Below, one piece after another: positions 26,954 through 37,900 of a stretch of 64,000 nucleotides of DNA. The position numbers and the translations under genes were made by a program. Position 1 is the stretch's first letter; each line of letters starts with the position of its first letter. The DNA lies in NCBI RefSeq assembly GCF_000407145.1, contig NZ_KE136473.1, positions 497,827 to 561,826 of the forward strand, given 5' to 3'. A model generated the notes under the pieces. That model ran no database searches, was not told the DNA's origin, and saw only the letters and a program-made list of their open reading frames with translations. Source of the stretch: Enterococcus caccae ATCC BAA-1240 (GTDB taxonomy: Bacteria > Bacillota > Bacilli > Lactobacillales > Enterococcaceae).

Positions 26954-27949
26954 TTATTGTTCATTTTTATAGCCATTCGGATGACTTGTATGCCATTTCC
27001 AAGCACTATCAATGATCGAATCCAAATCTGTATATAATGGTTCCCATCCTAAAACCTCTTTGATTTTCTTACTTGAAGCAATCAAAGAATGAGGATCCCC
27101 TTCTCTACGACTGCCGTATTTTACAGGGATTTTTTGTTGTGTATACTTTTCGACGGATTGAATGATTTCTAATGTTGAAAAACCAGTCGAACTACCGACA
27201 TTGAAAATAGTACTGTCATTTCCTGCAAGTAAATAATCCATTGCTAGTAAATGGGCAGTTGCTAAATCTACAACATGCACATAATCACGCACCGTTGTTC
27301 CATCTTTCGTATCATAATCGTCTCCAAAAATGGTGATAAAATTTCTTTTTCCCAGAGGAACTTCTAAAACGATTGGAATCAAATGCGTTTCAGGATGATG
27401 ATCCTCACCGATTACCCCAGCTAAATCAGCACCTGCTACATTAAAATAGCGTAACACGACATACTTGATATCATAAGCAGTATGGCACCATTGAATGATT
27501 TTCTCCATCATTCGTTTACTTTCTCCGTAAGGATTTTTAGGGGTAGTCTCAGTATCTTCTGTGATTATCTCTTCTGAAGTATCGCCATAAACTGCTGCAG
27601 TGGAAGAGAAGATGATCGTTTTTACAGCAAATTCATTCATGACTTCTAAAAGAGCAATCAAGCCAGAAACGTTATTATCAAAATAAAGTAAAGGATCCTC
27701 CATGGATTCTTCTACAGACGAATTAGCAGCAAAGTGAAATACAACATCGAAAGAAGTCTTGGAGAAAAGTTCCCTAAGTAAAGCTTTATCTTTTACATTA
27801 CCTTTAATGAAAGTTGCTGGTTTGGTCACAGCTTCAGCGTGTCCTGTTTGTAGATTGTCTAGAACGATGACTTTGTGGTTTGAGTCAGTTAATTGTTTGA
27901 CGATATGTGAGCCGATGTAGCCAGCTCCTCCGACGACTAAAATGTTCAT
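26954..27949 (-). CDS. galE: UDP-glucose 4-epimerase
   Basis: A 331-residue extended short-chain dehydrogenase that interconverts UDP-glucose and UDP-galactose with bound NAD. The NAD loop is GGAGYIGSHIV at residues 7-17. The catalytic motif NPYGESKRMMEKI provides Tyr and Lys, and SSTAAVYG provides Ser/Thr. VVLRYFNVAGAD and HVVDLA are typical. AGGAGG lies 6 nt before the ATG. It is a lone gene rather than part of a Leloir operon, so it may serve exopolysaccharide or wall-polymer synthesis. Its leader holds half of the leader-hairpin element. Confidence 0.95.
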   Translation of the reverse strand: MNILVVGGAGYIGSHIVKQLTDSNHKVIVLDNLQTGHAEAVTKPATFIKGNVKDKALLRELFSKTSFDVVFHFAANSSVEESMEDPLLYFDNNVSGLIALLEVMNEFAVKTIIFSSTAAVYGDTSEEIITEDTETTPKNPYGESKRMMEKIIQWCHTAYDIKYVVLRYFNVAGADLAGVIGEDHHPETHLIPIVLEVPLGKRNFITIFGDDYDTKDGTTVRDYVHVVDLATAHLLAMDYLLAGNDSTIFNVGSSTGFSTLEIIQSVEKYTQQKIPVKYGSRREGDPHSLIASSKKIKEVLGWEPLYTDLDSIIDSAWKWHTSHPNGYKNEQ

Positions 27950-28314
27950 GAATTACCTCCTGAGTTAAGAGTTTAGTGAGCTTAATCAGCTCCGATAGAA
28001 AAATAGTGTTGTATCTGCTTTCATTATAGGTTATCAAAATTTATTTGGATAGATTCAAGCCTTGTAGTTATGAAATGATTAATAAATTCAGTTGAGTAAT
28101 AGAAATAATTTTAGTTGGTTTTGCAAATGGTACTCCTTTCAAAATGTTTCTGAGATATTATTTTGTTAGGTGAAAAAACTTTTTTAAAGTGAAAATTTAC
28201 TATATTAATTTTATTCACCATTTTTTATTCATACAATTAGTGATATAATTATAACTGAAATTTAAATGATACTTAAAATTCGTTTGGATTATCTAAAAGA
28301 AATGGAGTGATATT
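27950..28314. other. Divergent region between galE and the serine protease gene
   Basis: Contains, at 27971-28008, a partial leader-hairpin sequence (AGCTCCGATAGAAAAATAG, in the same position relative to galE as in the full copies). It also contains an extended -10 (TGATATAAT, 28241-28249) for the protease gene, and long spaced inverted arms GGTGAA and TTCACC (about 28170 and 28214) that could be a regulatory site. Confidence 0.5.
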
Positions 28315-29370
28315 TTGAAGAGAAAAATATTGGGTTGGACTGTTTTGTTGGTTTCTGTATTTACAGTTAGTAGTATCAAAGTAAATGCTGAAGGTGATTC
28401 AGAAATAATTTCTGGGGTTGATGTATCTGTAACTAGAGAAATAAATGGTGTTGATCCAGCATCATACACTTCTCCAATAATGACAAGAAGTGGGCTACAG
28501 GAAGTAAAGGTTGACATTGACAAGTGGGAAGAGGAAATAAAAAAAGATTATTTAAATGACAATCCTAACTTTGAAGGTGATGTATCAATTATTTCCATGG
28601 AAGAATATGAAGATGGAAAACAACCAGAGGAATATAAAAATAGGAAACTTGAAGAGCTTCTAGAATCTGAACAAGATAATATCGTGCAAGCAAGAGGAGC
28701 GGCTCAGACAGGACCAAATTTGACTCACGGAGCTATCGCTAAAGCATACTTATTTTTTGATAACGGCAGGGGTGGTTTGATTATGGCTGATGGAAGTGGT
28801 TTTAAAGTTTCAGGTACAAAAGCCGGAACTGCTGGACACTGTGTTTATGATAAAGAACATGGATTTGGTTGGGTTAAAACTGCTACTCTGAATTTTGGAT
28901 TTAGGAAAGACCCTAGAGTTGGATGGATTGCGTCTTCTGTATATAAAGTCAATAAAATGACTACTAACAATGATTGGATCAAATCAAAAGATCATACGCA
29001 AGGTATTCGTTCAGATTTTGGATCTTTTCATATAAGTCGCTCATCTGGGAGTGTACCACCGAATGTAGCAATGTTGACAACGCCACCAAATAGTTTGAAA
29101 AATGCAGTCTCTTGGGGATTTGAAGCTAAAAGTAGATACTTGACTCGTTCTACGGTTGATGTAACCACTAGTTACATAAGAAGTGACTGGTTCAACTGGG
29201 TTTATCAAGATAGACTGGGTATTATGTATGGCGGTATGAGTGGAGGCCCTTTATTTGACGGTGCTGGTCGCGTTATTGGAATCAACTCATCTGAAATGAA
29301 TGATGCTAATAGAACAAAAGTATATACTAAAATAAATTCATCAGCATATAATCAGATAATCGCAAATTAG
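28315..29370 (+). CDS. Secreted V8-like glutamyl endopeptidase (trypsin-like serine protease, S1B)
   Basis: A 351-residue preproprotease starting at TTG with GGAGTG 6 nt upstream. The signal peptide runs to about residue 25 (VSSIKVNAEG). An acidic propeptide of about 100 residues follows. The catalytic triad is visible: H175 in TAGHCVY, D234 in RSDFGSF, S309 in GGMSGGPLF. The layout resembles enterococcal SprE and staphylococcal V8 protease. No gelatinase gene sits next to it. The target and regulator are unknown; a quorum-controlled secreted protease is plausible. It ends at a terminator shared with the convergent lipoprotein gene. Confidence 0.9.
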   Translation: MKRKILGWTVLLVSVFTVSSIKVNAEGDSEIISGVDVSVTREINGVDPASYTSPIMTRSGLQEVKVDIDKWEEEIKKDYLNDNPNFEGDVSIISMEEYEDGKQPEEYKNRKLEELLESEQDNIVQARGAAQTGPNLTHGAIAKAYLFFDNGRGGLIMADGSGFKVSGTKAGTAGHCVYDKEHGFGWVKTATLNFGFRKDPRVGWIASSVYKVNKMTTNNDWIKSKDHTQGIRSDFGSFHISRSSGSVPPNVAMLTTPPNSLKNAVSWGFEAKSRYLTRSTVDVTTSYIRSDWFNWVYQDRLGIMYGGMSGGPLFDGAGRVIGINSSEMNDANRTKVYTKINSSAYNQIIAN

Positions 29371-29408
29371 AAAAAAAGCAGCCATGCATGTTAGTGGCTG
29401 CTTTTTTC
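29371..29408. terminator. Bidirectional terminator, protease and lipoprotein
   Basis: AAAAAAAGCAGCCA pairs with TGGCTGCTTTTTT around TGCATGTTAG. It overlaps the last codons of the minus-strand lipoprotein gene. Confidence 0.9.
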
Positions 29409-29831
29409 AAATTCATGAAATACATCGATTGGCTTATCACGTTCAATAGGATTTTTAAAATAAGTATAATGCAATCTGTATTTTTCTCTTACATGTAATT
29501 TGGAAATATCAATAGGCATGATATCAGGTATTGTAGAATTAGCAGGAACCTCAAGGTCCATGCCAATGGCAGCAGAGCCTTTGATTTCGTCACCATCATT
29601 ATTTTTCCAATGTCCATCTTTGTAGATTTCTATCGTTGTGTTTGGGGTGTCAATGTATATAGGTGAGTCTGCATTGTTTGTTATCAGTATTTCTAATGAG
29701 TTTTTTGCTTCTTCTCTATACGATAAAGTAACATCTAGAGAATTATTATTGTTTGATACGCTAGCATGTTCATTATGATGGCAAGCAGCCAATATAATTA
29801 GTAATGGGATTAATAATAAGTATTTTTTCAA
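29391..29831 (-). CDS. Hypothetical lipoprotein
   Basis: A 146-residue protein. The signal peptide MKKYLLLIPLLIILAAC ends in a lipobox, so Cys17 would be lipidated. An Asn/His-rich linker follows, then a predicted beta-sandwich-like domain (SLEILITNNADSPIYIDTPN, VPANSTIPDIMPIDIS). AGGAG lies upstream of the ATG. Convergent with the protease gene. No named family is recognised. Confidence 0.72.
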   Translation of the reverse strand: MKKYLLLIPLLIILAACHHNEHASVSNNNNSLDVTLSYREEAKNSLEILITNNADSPIYIDTPNTTIEIYKDGHWKNNDGDEIKGSAAIGMDLEVPANSTIPDIMPIDISKLHVREKYRLHYTYFKNPIERDKPIDVFHEFEKSSH

Positions 29832-29925
29832 ATGAGATCTCCTTAATGATTTTCTAAATTTATGTATTGCATTATTAACAATAAGCGTGTTTTATTCTGG
29901 TGTCAATACAAAAATTCGTACGTAG

Positions 29926-31095
29926 ATAAGATATGAAGTCGATGATTCAACAACTGAATATGTCTCTGCTTTTACATCTGAAGTCGGTGCAACTGAAAAT
30001 CAGTTGGATACAGATCATTTAGAACGATTAAAATCAGAATTAAGAAGCCTACAAGCTGAGAATGATATTTTGATGGAAGCAGCGGCGAAAGCTTTTGAAA
30101 ATGTACCGTTTATCAATAAGTTTTTCATGGAACGAAGTATGCTTGGAAAAGCGAGAGAGATCGAGATTTTAGAAAAGTATCAAACCTTTGAAGCCACACA
30201 CGGAAGTGATTTTTCAGAGGTTCAAACAGTGATTTCTTTGTTTGAACAAGGTTTAACGGTATTGGGAAACGCTTGCAATTTTGTTGGTGGTGTCAATGCT
30301 TATAAGTAAATTTCATGGAAAGACGAAGACATGTTTAAAAACATTCAAGCATTTAATGAGAAGAATAAAGAAGAACGCTATGAGATCGTTGTGATTCATG
30401 AAAATCAAGATGGAAAACAGTTTGCGATTTATAAAAATGAAAAACTTAATGAAGGACGAACACTTGATTATAATAAGTTGTTAGGGAAACAAGATTGGGA
30501 AATATTGATGAAGCTTGGACCTAAAACGATAAAAATGTTTCTTAATTTGGATGATGTGGAAGTTTTGTTTGAGGATGGATCAAGTACTGGGCAAAAAGTG
30601 AAGTCTAGTATTTTTCTTATTTTAGCAGTTACGCCGGTTGATAAAGTTAAGGATGTTATTAAAGCGGTGAAGTTGATGAAAAAAGGGGATCACTTGTTAG
30701 AGGGTGTGAAGTTAACTGCCAAAGAGTTGGATATGTTAAGGTATTTGGAAAAATCTGGTGAACGGGTTAAGATAGTGGAGAAGGGGAGAGGTCTTAAATT
30801 TGGAAATGCAGTGAAATTAGAAATTCATTTTTCAAAACACGGCACCGAAATTAAACAGGCTTTAAACAAAAATAATTATACAGTAGTCGATTATTTAAAT
30901 GATGCAAATCATGTAATTAAGGAAGGACAATTTGTTTCCGAAATGAACGGTTACATTACGCTTATTGGTGGTGAAGGAAGTGTTAAGTATGTATTTATGG
31001 GATTGGATAGAGCAACGGAAAATATAACCATTTTACATTCGAAATCTGTAAAAGAGCTAGCCAAAAAAGCACCTAGTTTGGGTTTGAAACCATAG
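29926..31095 (+). pseudogene. Broken LXG-type (type VII secretion) polymorphic toxin
   Basis: One reading frame runs from a stop at 29923 to 31095 with a single internal TAA at 30307. The first part (EVDDSTTEYVSAFTSEVGAT, LDTDHLERLKSELRSLQAEN, coiled) resembles the C-terminal half of an LXG domain and lacks the N-terminus that directs secretion. The part after the stop (frame unchanged, ATG at 30331) is a 254-residue toxin-like C-terminus ending with HFSKHGTEIKQALNKNNYT and YVFMGLDRATENITILHSKS, a KHG-type nuclease-like pattern (inferred). The downstream immunity-like gene is intact. This is either a decayed toxin or an orphan toxin module kept for recombination. Confidence 0.6.
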
Positions 31096-31106
31096 GAGGA
31101 GATAAG

Positions 31107-31469
31107 ATGGTTATTGTAAAAAAAGTTAACTGGATAGATGAAGACTCAGGAGAGGCGGACGTTTTACTTTTTGATGGAATGTATTCTATAGAAAGTTTTT
31201 GTAGTGATTGTAATATATCAGAAGGTGATGTATTTTTAGATACCTTATACGGATTTAATGTTAGAGATATTGTTAAAAGTTTCAATAAAGAATATGAAAT
31301 AGGTAAGGAAAATAATGGTTATCATATTCAAGGTCAACTTGTAGATAAGGAAAGAAAAATTCTACAAATAGGTGGATTTAAAATAGATTTATCTGAGGGT
31401 GATATTCCTAAGGATATTAAACAAAATGATTATATAGAAGTTGATATTTCAAGAGTTGATATTTATTAA
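31107..31469 (+). CDS. Probable immunity protein of the LXG toxin module
   Basis: A 120-residue acidic soluble protein (VNWIDEDSGEADVLLFDG; C-terminal beta-rich VDKERKILQIGGFKIDLSEG). GGAGGAG lies before the ATG, 11 bp after the toxin frame ends. Position directly after a polymorphic toxin C-terminus and small acidic character suggest immunity. No family name is certain. It is intact while the toxin is broken, a common pattern for orphan immunity genes. Confidence 0.6.
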   Translation: MVIVKKVNWIDEDSGEADVLLFDGMYSIESFCSDCNISEGDVFLDTLYGFNVRDIVKSFNKEYEIGKENNGYHIQGQLVDKERKILQIGGFKIDLSEGDIPKDIKQNDYIEVDISRVDIY

Positions 31470-31861
31470 GGGAAGTAAAATGCTTGGACTAGTGATCTAG
31501 AATTTTACTAATCAGTTTATCCGAAACATTGTGACCAAAGCATTATACGGTAAGAAAGAAGCATATTGATGTAAATACAGGAACTTGAGCGAACAAAAAA
31601 ATGAATATACCAAGAACTACCCCATATTTAGAAACCATGTATAGAATAAAATAGCATTAAAGAACATCAAAACAAGTAGTGAAAAACTTGCTTTGATTTT
31701 TTTAAATTTCCCCTATTTTGATTTTTGCATTTTAGAAAATGGCTTTTTGCCATTAAATTTGAAGAATAATCCTCTTATATGTAAATAATTTATCTTTTTT
31801 TCTGAAAAATTGGTATACTATAGTTGATAATTTGTGTAAAACAGGAAGGAATAAATAGAAA
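31470..31861. other. Spacer with a terminator and the hsd promoter
   Basis: Holds an intrinsic terminator (ATCAAAACAAG with CTTGCTTTGAT and seven T, about 31664-31703), a short stem TGGC/GCCA at 31740-31755, and an extended -10 TGGTATACT ending at 31817 for hsdM. A short frame near 31502-31568 (QFIRNIVTKALYGKKEAY) looks like the end of a lost gene. Confidence 0.5.
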
Positions 31862-33646
31862 ATGAATGAATTGAACCGTAATTTACAGACTTCAAATAAT
31901 GTACAAAAACAAGCAAATTTAATCTGGAATGTGGCAGATATTTTAAGAGGACTGTACAAGCCTCATGAATACGGGAAAGTGATCTTACCAATGACAGTGA
32001 TCAAAAGATTACATGATACATTATTACCAACTAGAGCAAAGGTTCTTCAAACGGTAGAAGAAACAAAAGCAATGAACGATCAGATGAAAGATAAATTTTT
32101 ACAAAAAGCTTCAGGTTATTCATTTTACAATACAAGTGATTTTAATTTTGATAAATTACTAGCAGATCCAGATAATATTGAAGATAATTTTCGAGTTTAT
32201 TTGAATGGATTTTCTGAGAATATGCAAGATATTTTAGCAAACTTCAAATTTGATATTGAAATTTCAACAATGGCGGATAATGATGCGTTGTTTTATGTGA
32301 TCCAAGAATTTAATAAAAAGGAATCGTATTTAGGCGCAGATAAAGTGACGAGTACAGATATGGGGTACATATTCGAAGAGTTAGTTCGTAAGTTTTCTGA
32401 AAGTTATAACGAAGAAGCTGGGGCTCACTTTACGAGTAGAGATATTATATATTTGATGACTGATTTACTTTTAAATGAAGATAAAGAAGCCCTCTCAGGT
32501 GAAAACGTAGTAAAAACGGTGTATGACCAAACGATGGGAACGTCTCAAATGCTAAGTGCGATGTCAGAGCGGATTCATGATTTTAATAAAAGTGCAGAAG
32601 TAATAACTTTTGGACAGGAATTGAATCCTGAAACATTTGCCATTGCAAAATCTGATACAATGATTCGTGGTGGAAATCCTGATAATATGGGATTAGGTAG
32701 TACATTATCAAATGACCAATTTGTAGGGTATACCTTTGACTATTGTATTTCAAACCCGCCTTTTGGAATTGATTGGAAAAAAGATAAAAATGCAGTTCAA
32801 GCGGAACATGATATGGGAGAAATTGGACGTTTTGGTGTCGGACTACCTAAAATTAGTGATGGCCAGTTGTTGTTTCAATTAAATGGTATTTCTAAGTTGA
32901 AAGAAACTGGAAGAATGGCAATTATTCATAATGGTTCGGCTTTATTTTCTGGAAATGCTGGTAGTGGAGAAAGCATGATTCGTCAATATGTGATTGAAAA
33001 TGATTGGTTAGAAGCGATAGTTCAGTTACCAAATGATTCTTTTTATAATACAGGAATTTCTACGTATATTTGGATTATTACTAAAAATAAAGTAGCGGAG
33101 CGTCAAGGAAAAGTACAGTTAATTGATGCAGCTAAAATGTTTGAAAAACGTCGGAAAAATATTGGGAATAAACGGGTAGATATTTCAGAAAAATGTCGTG
33201 AAATGATAGAACAAGCTTATGGAGAATTTGAGAATAAAGAATATTATCTAAACGACAAAGTAGTTGAATCTAAAATTTTTGAAAATGAAGAATTTGGCTT
33301 TACCAAAGTTACCGTTGAAACGCCTCAAAAAGATGAGTTTGGTAACTTGATTCTAAAAAAAGGAAAACCAATTGCGGATGTAAGTTTGCGTGATACAGAA
33401 GATATTCCTTTGAAAGAAGATATACAAGTTTATTTTGAGCGTGAAGTATTGCCTTTTAATCCAGATGCTTGGATAGATCGTAAGAAGGATAAAATCGGGT
33501 ATGAAATTCCGTTTACGCGTTTATTCTATAAATATACTGTACCAGAGCCATCAGAATTGATTGCGGAACGAATAAAAAAGTTAGAAGCTTCTATTGTTGC
33601 TAGTTTTGAAAATTTGTCTGGAAAGGATGTTTCAAACATTGACTAG
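31862..33646 (+). CDS. hsdM: Type I restriction-modification system, methyltransferase subunit HsdM
   Basis: A 594-residue N6-adenine methyltransferase. The N-terminal HsdM_N domain (VADILRGLYKPHEYGKVILP) is followed by the N6_Mtase domain with GAHFTSRDIIYLM near 187 and the catalytic NPPF at 298-301 in ISNPPFGIDW. It forms the M2S modification core with HsdS and, with HsdR, the restriction complex. It is first in the hsdM-hsdS-hsdR order. AGGAAGGA precedes the ATG. The C-terminus overlaps the hsdS start. Composition is similar to the adjacent accessory genes. Confidence 0.96.
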   Translation: MNELNRNLQTSNNVQKQANLIWNVADILRGLYKPHEYGKVILPMTVIKRLHDTLLPTRAKVLQTVEETKAMNDQMKDKFLQKASGYSFYNTSDFNFDKLLADPDNIEDNFRVYLNGFSENMQDILANFKFDIEISTMADNDALFYVIQEFNKKESYLGADKVTSTDMGYIFEELVRKFSESYNEEAGAHFTSRDIIYLMTDLLLNEDKEALSGENVVKTVYDQTMGTSQMLSAMSERIHDFNKSAEVITFGQELNPETFAIAKSDTMIRGGNPDNMGLGSTLSNDQFVGYTFDYCISNPPFGIDWKKDKNAVQAEHDMGEIGRFGVGLPKISDGQLLFQLNGISKLKETGRMAIIHNGSALFSGNAGSGESMIRQYVIENDWLEAIVQLPNDSFYNTGISTYIWIITKNKVAERQGKVQLIDAAKMFEKRRKNIGNKRVDISEKCREMIEQAYGEFENKEYYLNDKVVESKIFENEEFGFTKVTVETPQKDEFGNLILKKGKPIADVSLRDTEDIPLKEDIQVYFEREVLPFNPDAWIDRKKDKIGYEIPFTRLFYKYTVPEPSELIAERIKKLEASIVASFENLSGKDVSNID

Positions 33647-34901
33647 GGAAATGAAAAATTCTGAGGTGGAATGGATTGGGGATATACCTAATGATTGGTA
33701 CGTGGGGAAAGTTCAACAAGGCTTTAGAAACAGAAAAAGAATTGCAGGAGAAAACGAAGAAAAATTTCCACGTCTTTCTTTAAGTAATGCGGGAGTTATT
33801 GAGCGAGAAAAGTATGATGGTAAAGGAGAATCCCCAGCAGATTATTCGACTTATCAAATAATACCTAAAGGCCAATTTGTGTTTAATTTTATGGGATTAG
33901 AGCAAGATGCAACATATAGACGAGTAGGAATTGCACCTATAGATGGATTAGTATCAGCTGGATATATTGAAGCAGATTATCACTCGGATAAAGTAGATCC
34001 AATGTATTCTTATTTTTACTTTCGATTCATGGAAAGTGATCAGTTATTTAAGCAATATGGTACAGGCATAAGGAGTAACTTAAATAAACAACAATTTGCT
34101 AAGATGCCATTTTTATATCCTCCTCTAGATATACAAAATAAAATTGGAAAATATATAGAAACAAAAGTTAATATAATTAGCAAGTTGATTGATAATGTAC
34201 AGCAATCAATTTGTGAATTGAAAAAATATAAAAGATCAATAATAACCGAGTCTGTTACAAAAGGATTAAAACAAGATATCGAAATGAAAAAAAGTGAAAT
34301 ATCATGGATAGATTCTTATCCAAAAACATGGAATATCTTAAAAGGAAAGTATTTATTTAGGAAAATGGATAGAGAGATTGTTGTTGATGAAACAATAACA
34401 GCTTTTAGAGATGGACAAGTTGTACAAAGAAAAAAAAGACGCACAGATGGATTTACTAATTCTATCAAAGAGATAGGTTATCAAGGTATAAATAAAGGAG
34501 ATTTAGTAATCCATTCTATGGATGCCTTTGCTGGGGCGATTGGTGTTTCGGAAGACAATGGTAAAGGAACGCCTGTTTATATAGTTCTTGATAAATTAAC
34601 TGATAGTGTAAATAATGTTTACTATTCCTACTTATTACGTTCTTATTCAGAATTTGGATATATTGAGTCTATGGCAAAAGGTATTCGTGTTAGATCTTCT
34701 GATTTTAAATATCAAACGTTTTCTAATACTTTATTATTGGTTCCACCGATTGAAGAGCAAAATAGAATTGTGGAATTTTTAGATAATAAAATAAAAAATA
34801 TTGATTTATTAATTAACGAAAAAATGAGTATTATTTCTGAATACAAACAATATCAAAAATCACTAATCTACGAATATGTAACAGGAAAAAAAGAAGTCTA
34901 G
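33627..34901 (+). CDS. hsdS: Type I restriction-modification system, specificity subunit HsdS
   Basis: A 424-residue DNA-recognition subunit with two target-recognition domains. The first starts at SEVEWIGDIPNDW and the second at SEISWIDSYPKTW (about residue 218). Each is followed by a conserved spacer helix: PLDIQNKIGKYIETKV with SICELKKYKRSII, and PIEEQNRIVEFLDNKI with ISEYKQYQKSLI. The start is uncertain: ATG 33627 (MFQTLTREMKNS, kept because related proteins begin near TREMK) or ATG 33651. Either overlaps or abuts the hsdM stop. Recognition sequence cannot be read from the protein. No second hsdS copy for shuffling is in this window. Confidence 0.94.
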   Translation: MFQTLTREMKNSEVEWIGDIPNDWYVGKVQQGFRNRKRIAGENEEKFPRLSLSNAGVIEREKYDGKGESPADYSTYQIIPKGQFVFNFMGLEQDATYRRVGIAPIDGLVSAGYIEADYHSDKVDPMYSYFYFRFMESDQLFKQYGTGIRSNLNKQQFAKMPFLYPPLDIQNKIGKYIETKVNIISKLIDNVQQSICELKKYKRSIITESVTKGLKQDIEMKKSEISWIDSYPKTWNILKGKYLFRKMDREIVVDETITAFRDGQVVQRKKRRTDGFTNSIKEIGYQGINKGDLVIHSMDAFAGAIGVSEDNGKGTPVYIVLDKLTDSVNNVYYSYLLRSYSEFGYIESMAKGIRVRSSDFKYQTFSNTLLLVPPIEEQNRIVEFLDNKIKNIDLLINEKMSIISEYKQYQKSLIYEYVTGKKEV

Positions 34902-34913
34902 GAGGTGTGTTTG

Positions 34914-37900
34914 TTGGTAGAAAATAAAGAAATTCGTTTTGAAGAAGATATAGAAACTCATCTAACAAAATTCGGTGGATGGATTAAAGAAAAGTTCAGA
35001 GATTCTCACTTTGATCCTTCTAAAGGTATTGATCTAGAAAAGCTTATTACCTTTATTGAAAAGACACAACCGAAAAAATGGACAAGGTACCAAACGATTT
35101 ATCGAGAAGATTCAAAAGAAAAACTATTAAAGCGTTTGGAAGAAGAAGTCAGCACTCATGGAATGTTGCATGTTTTGCGTAATGGGATCAAAGATCGTGG
35201 TGTTAATTTAAAAGTAGCGCAATTTAAACCAGTTTCTGGCTTAAACGATACACTACAAGAAAAATATGAAGCAAACATATTTACCTGTACTAGACAATTT
35301 GCGTACAGTCCTAACAATAATAATACGATTGATATGGTGTTGTCAGTTAACGGTATTCCCTTAGTAGCATTGGAATTGAAAAATCAATATACAGGTCAAT
35401 CCGTAGAAAATGCGAAAGTTCAATTCCAAAAAGATCGCGATCCTAAAGAACTTGTTTTCAATTTTAATCGAAGATTCTTAGTTTACTTTGCAGTTGATCA
35501 TGTTGATGTCTATATGACCACTCGCTTATCTGGTAAAAAGACTTACTTCTTGCCATTTAACCAAGGCTCAAACGGACCTGGAATTGTTGGTGGAAAAGGA
35601 AATCCTGCAAATGATGATGGTTACCCAACATCCTATCTTTGGGAGCAAGTATTACAACGAGATAATTTGATGGATATTATCCAACGGTTCATGAACTTAG
35701 AAATAAAAAAAGAAAAACAAGGAACGAGAGAAATTACGAAACAAACATTAATCTTTCCTCGTTACCATCAATTAGATGTTGTTAGAAAGCTAATAGCAGA
35801 TGTAAAAATCAACAAAAGTGGTAAAAATTATCTTATTCAACATAGTGCTGGTTCAGGAAAATCAAATAGCATCGCTTGGTTAGCCTATCATCTAGCCAAT
35901 GTTCACGACAATGACGATCAACCTATTTTTACTTCAACCATAATTGTAACGGATCGAACTGTCTTGGATAGACAACTACAAAGTACGATCATGAGTTTTG
36001 ACCATAAGGTGGGACAAGTAGAAATAATCGATGATAAAAAAACATCTCAAGATTTGAAAAATGCTATCAATGATGGTAGAAAAATTATTATCACTACCCT
36101 TCAAAAATTTCCTATCATTTATCAGGATATAGACGAAATTAGCGGACAAAATTTTGCTGTAATCGTTGATGAAGCACACACTTCCCAAACTGGAGACAGT
36201 GCTAAAAAACTTAAGACCGCATTGGCTGATAAAGAAGCGACATTAAAAGAATACCAAGAAATCGAAGAAGAAATAGAGAATAGAACACCTGATGAGCAAG
36301 ATAAATTAGTCCAAACATTGGTTTCGCAAGGTCAACATAGTAATTTAAGCTTTTTTGCCTTTACAGCAACACCCAAAAGGGAAACATTAAATATGTTTGG
36401 GACAAAGCAAGCAGATGAAACATTTAAACCATTTCATATTTACAGTATGCGCCAAGCGATCGAAGAAGGATTTATTCTTGATGTATTAAAAAACTACATG
36501 ACTTATAAAACTTCTTATCGTATTGCCAAAGAAATTGAGGATAATCCAGAATTACCTAAAACAGAAGCCGTGCGCGCAATTGCTCGTTATCAATCCTTTC
36601 ATCCTTGGGTCTTACGTCAAAAAACGGAAGTCATGATTGAACAGTTCAGATCAGTAACAAAGAGTGCGATTGGTGGAAAAGCAAAAGCGATGGTCGTAAC
36701 ACCTTCTCGATTACATGCTGTTCGTTATATGCAAGAGTTTAAGTCTTATATTGAAGAAAAAGGGTATACAGATTTAGATGTGCTAGTTGCCTTTTCAGAT
36801 TCTGTTGAGGATGATGGCGAAGAGTATACAGAATCAAAAATGAATGTTACTAAAGATGGCGAACGAATTAAGGAAAGCCAATTAAAAGAAGCCTTTCATG
36901 CAGAAGATTTCAATATTCTCATTGTCGCTGAAAAGTATCAAACTGGTTTTGATGAACCGTTACTGCATACAATGTTTGTTGACAAACGTTTGAAAGGTGT
37001 AAAAGCTGTTCAAACCTTGTCTCGCTTAAATCGTACAATGTTTGGTAAGAAAGATACATTTATTTTGGATTTTGTAAATTCAGAAGAAGAAATAGTAGAT
37101 GCGTTTCAGCCATTTTACGAAGAAACAACGCTAGAAAATGATATCAATATTAATTTAATTTATGACGCACAAAGCAAGCTTAGAAAATATAATGTTTATA
37201 GTCAAGAAGACATCAACCAAGTAATGGTATTAGTCCGAAAAGCACAAACAAAGCAAGATGAAAGACTTTTAGGACGAATTTCAAGTGTCTTCAAACCTGT
37301 GATTAATCGCTATGAGGAACTTTTGAATGATACTCAGTATGAATTTAGAGTAACGATGAGAAGCTTTATTAAGTGGTACAATTATATCTCTCAGCTGGAT
37401 CGTACATTTGATATGGAGCTGTTAGAAGAAAGCATTTTTGTCAGTTATCTTTTAAGCTTTATACCAAAAGAACAGCGAGAAAAAGTGTCAATTGAAGATA
37501 AAGTGAAGCTAGAATATTATAAGTTACAAGAAAATTTTTCTGGTGAAATCTCATTGATTGCTGAAGATAGTGAAAGTGGTAGACTTACCAATCCAGAAGA
37601 AATCAATACTGGAATCAAACCGCCTGATGACCGTGATTCGCTAGAAGAGATTATCCATCGAATCAATGAACGTTTTCCTGATGATTTTACCGATAGTGAT
37701 CGTGTTCTATTTGAAAACTTATATCGTTCATTTACGAATGATCCAGATCAGAAATTAGTAAATATGGTTAAAAATAATGATGCTCAAATGTTTGAACGCT
37801 CTTTATTCCCTGATGTTTTCCAAGAAAAAATTATGACGGAATATTCGCATAATCAAAAAGCCTATGAAAAATTATTAGGTTCAGATGAATCATATTATAG

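Noticed and set aside
31502-31568. Short frame QFIRNIVTKALYGKKEAY as a gene
   Set aside because: Only the last 20 or so codons are open, with no start; noted as a possible remnant in the spacer entry.
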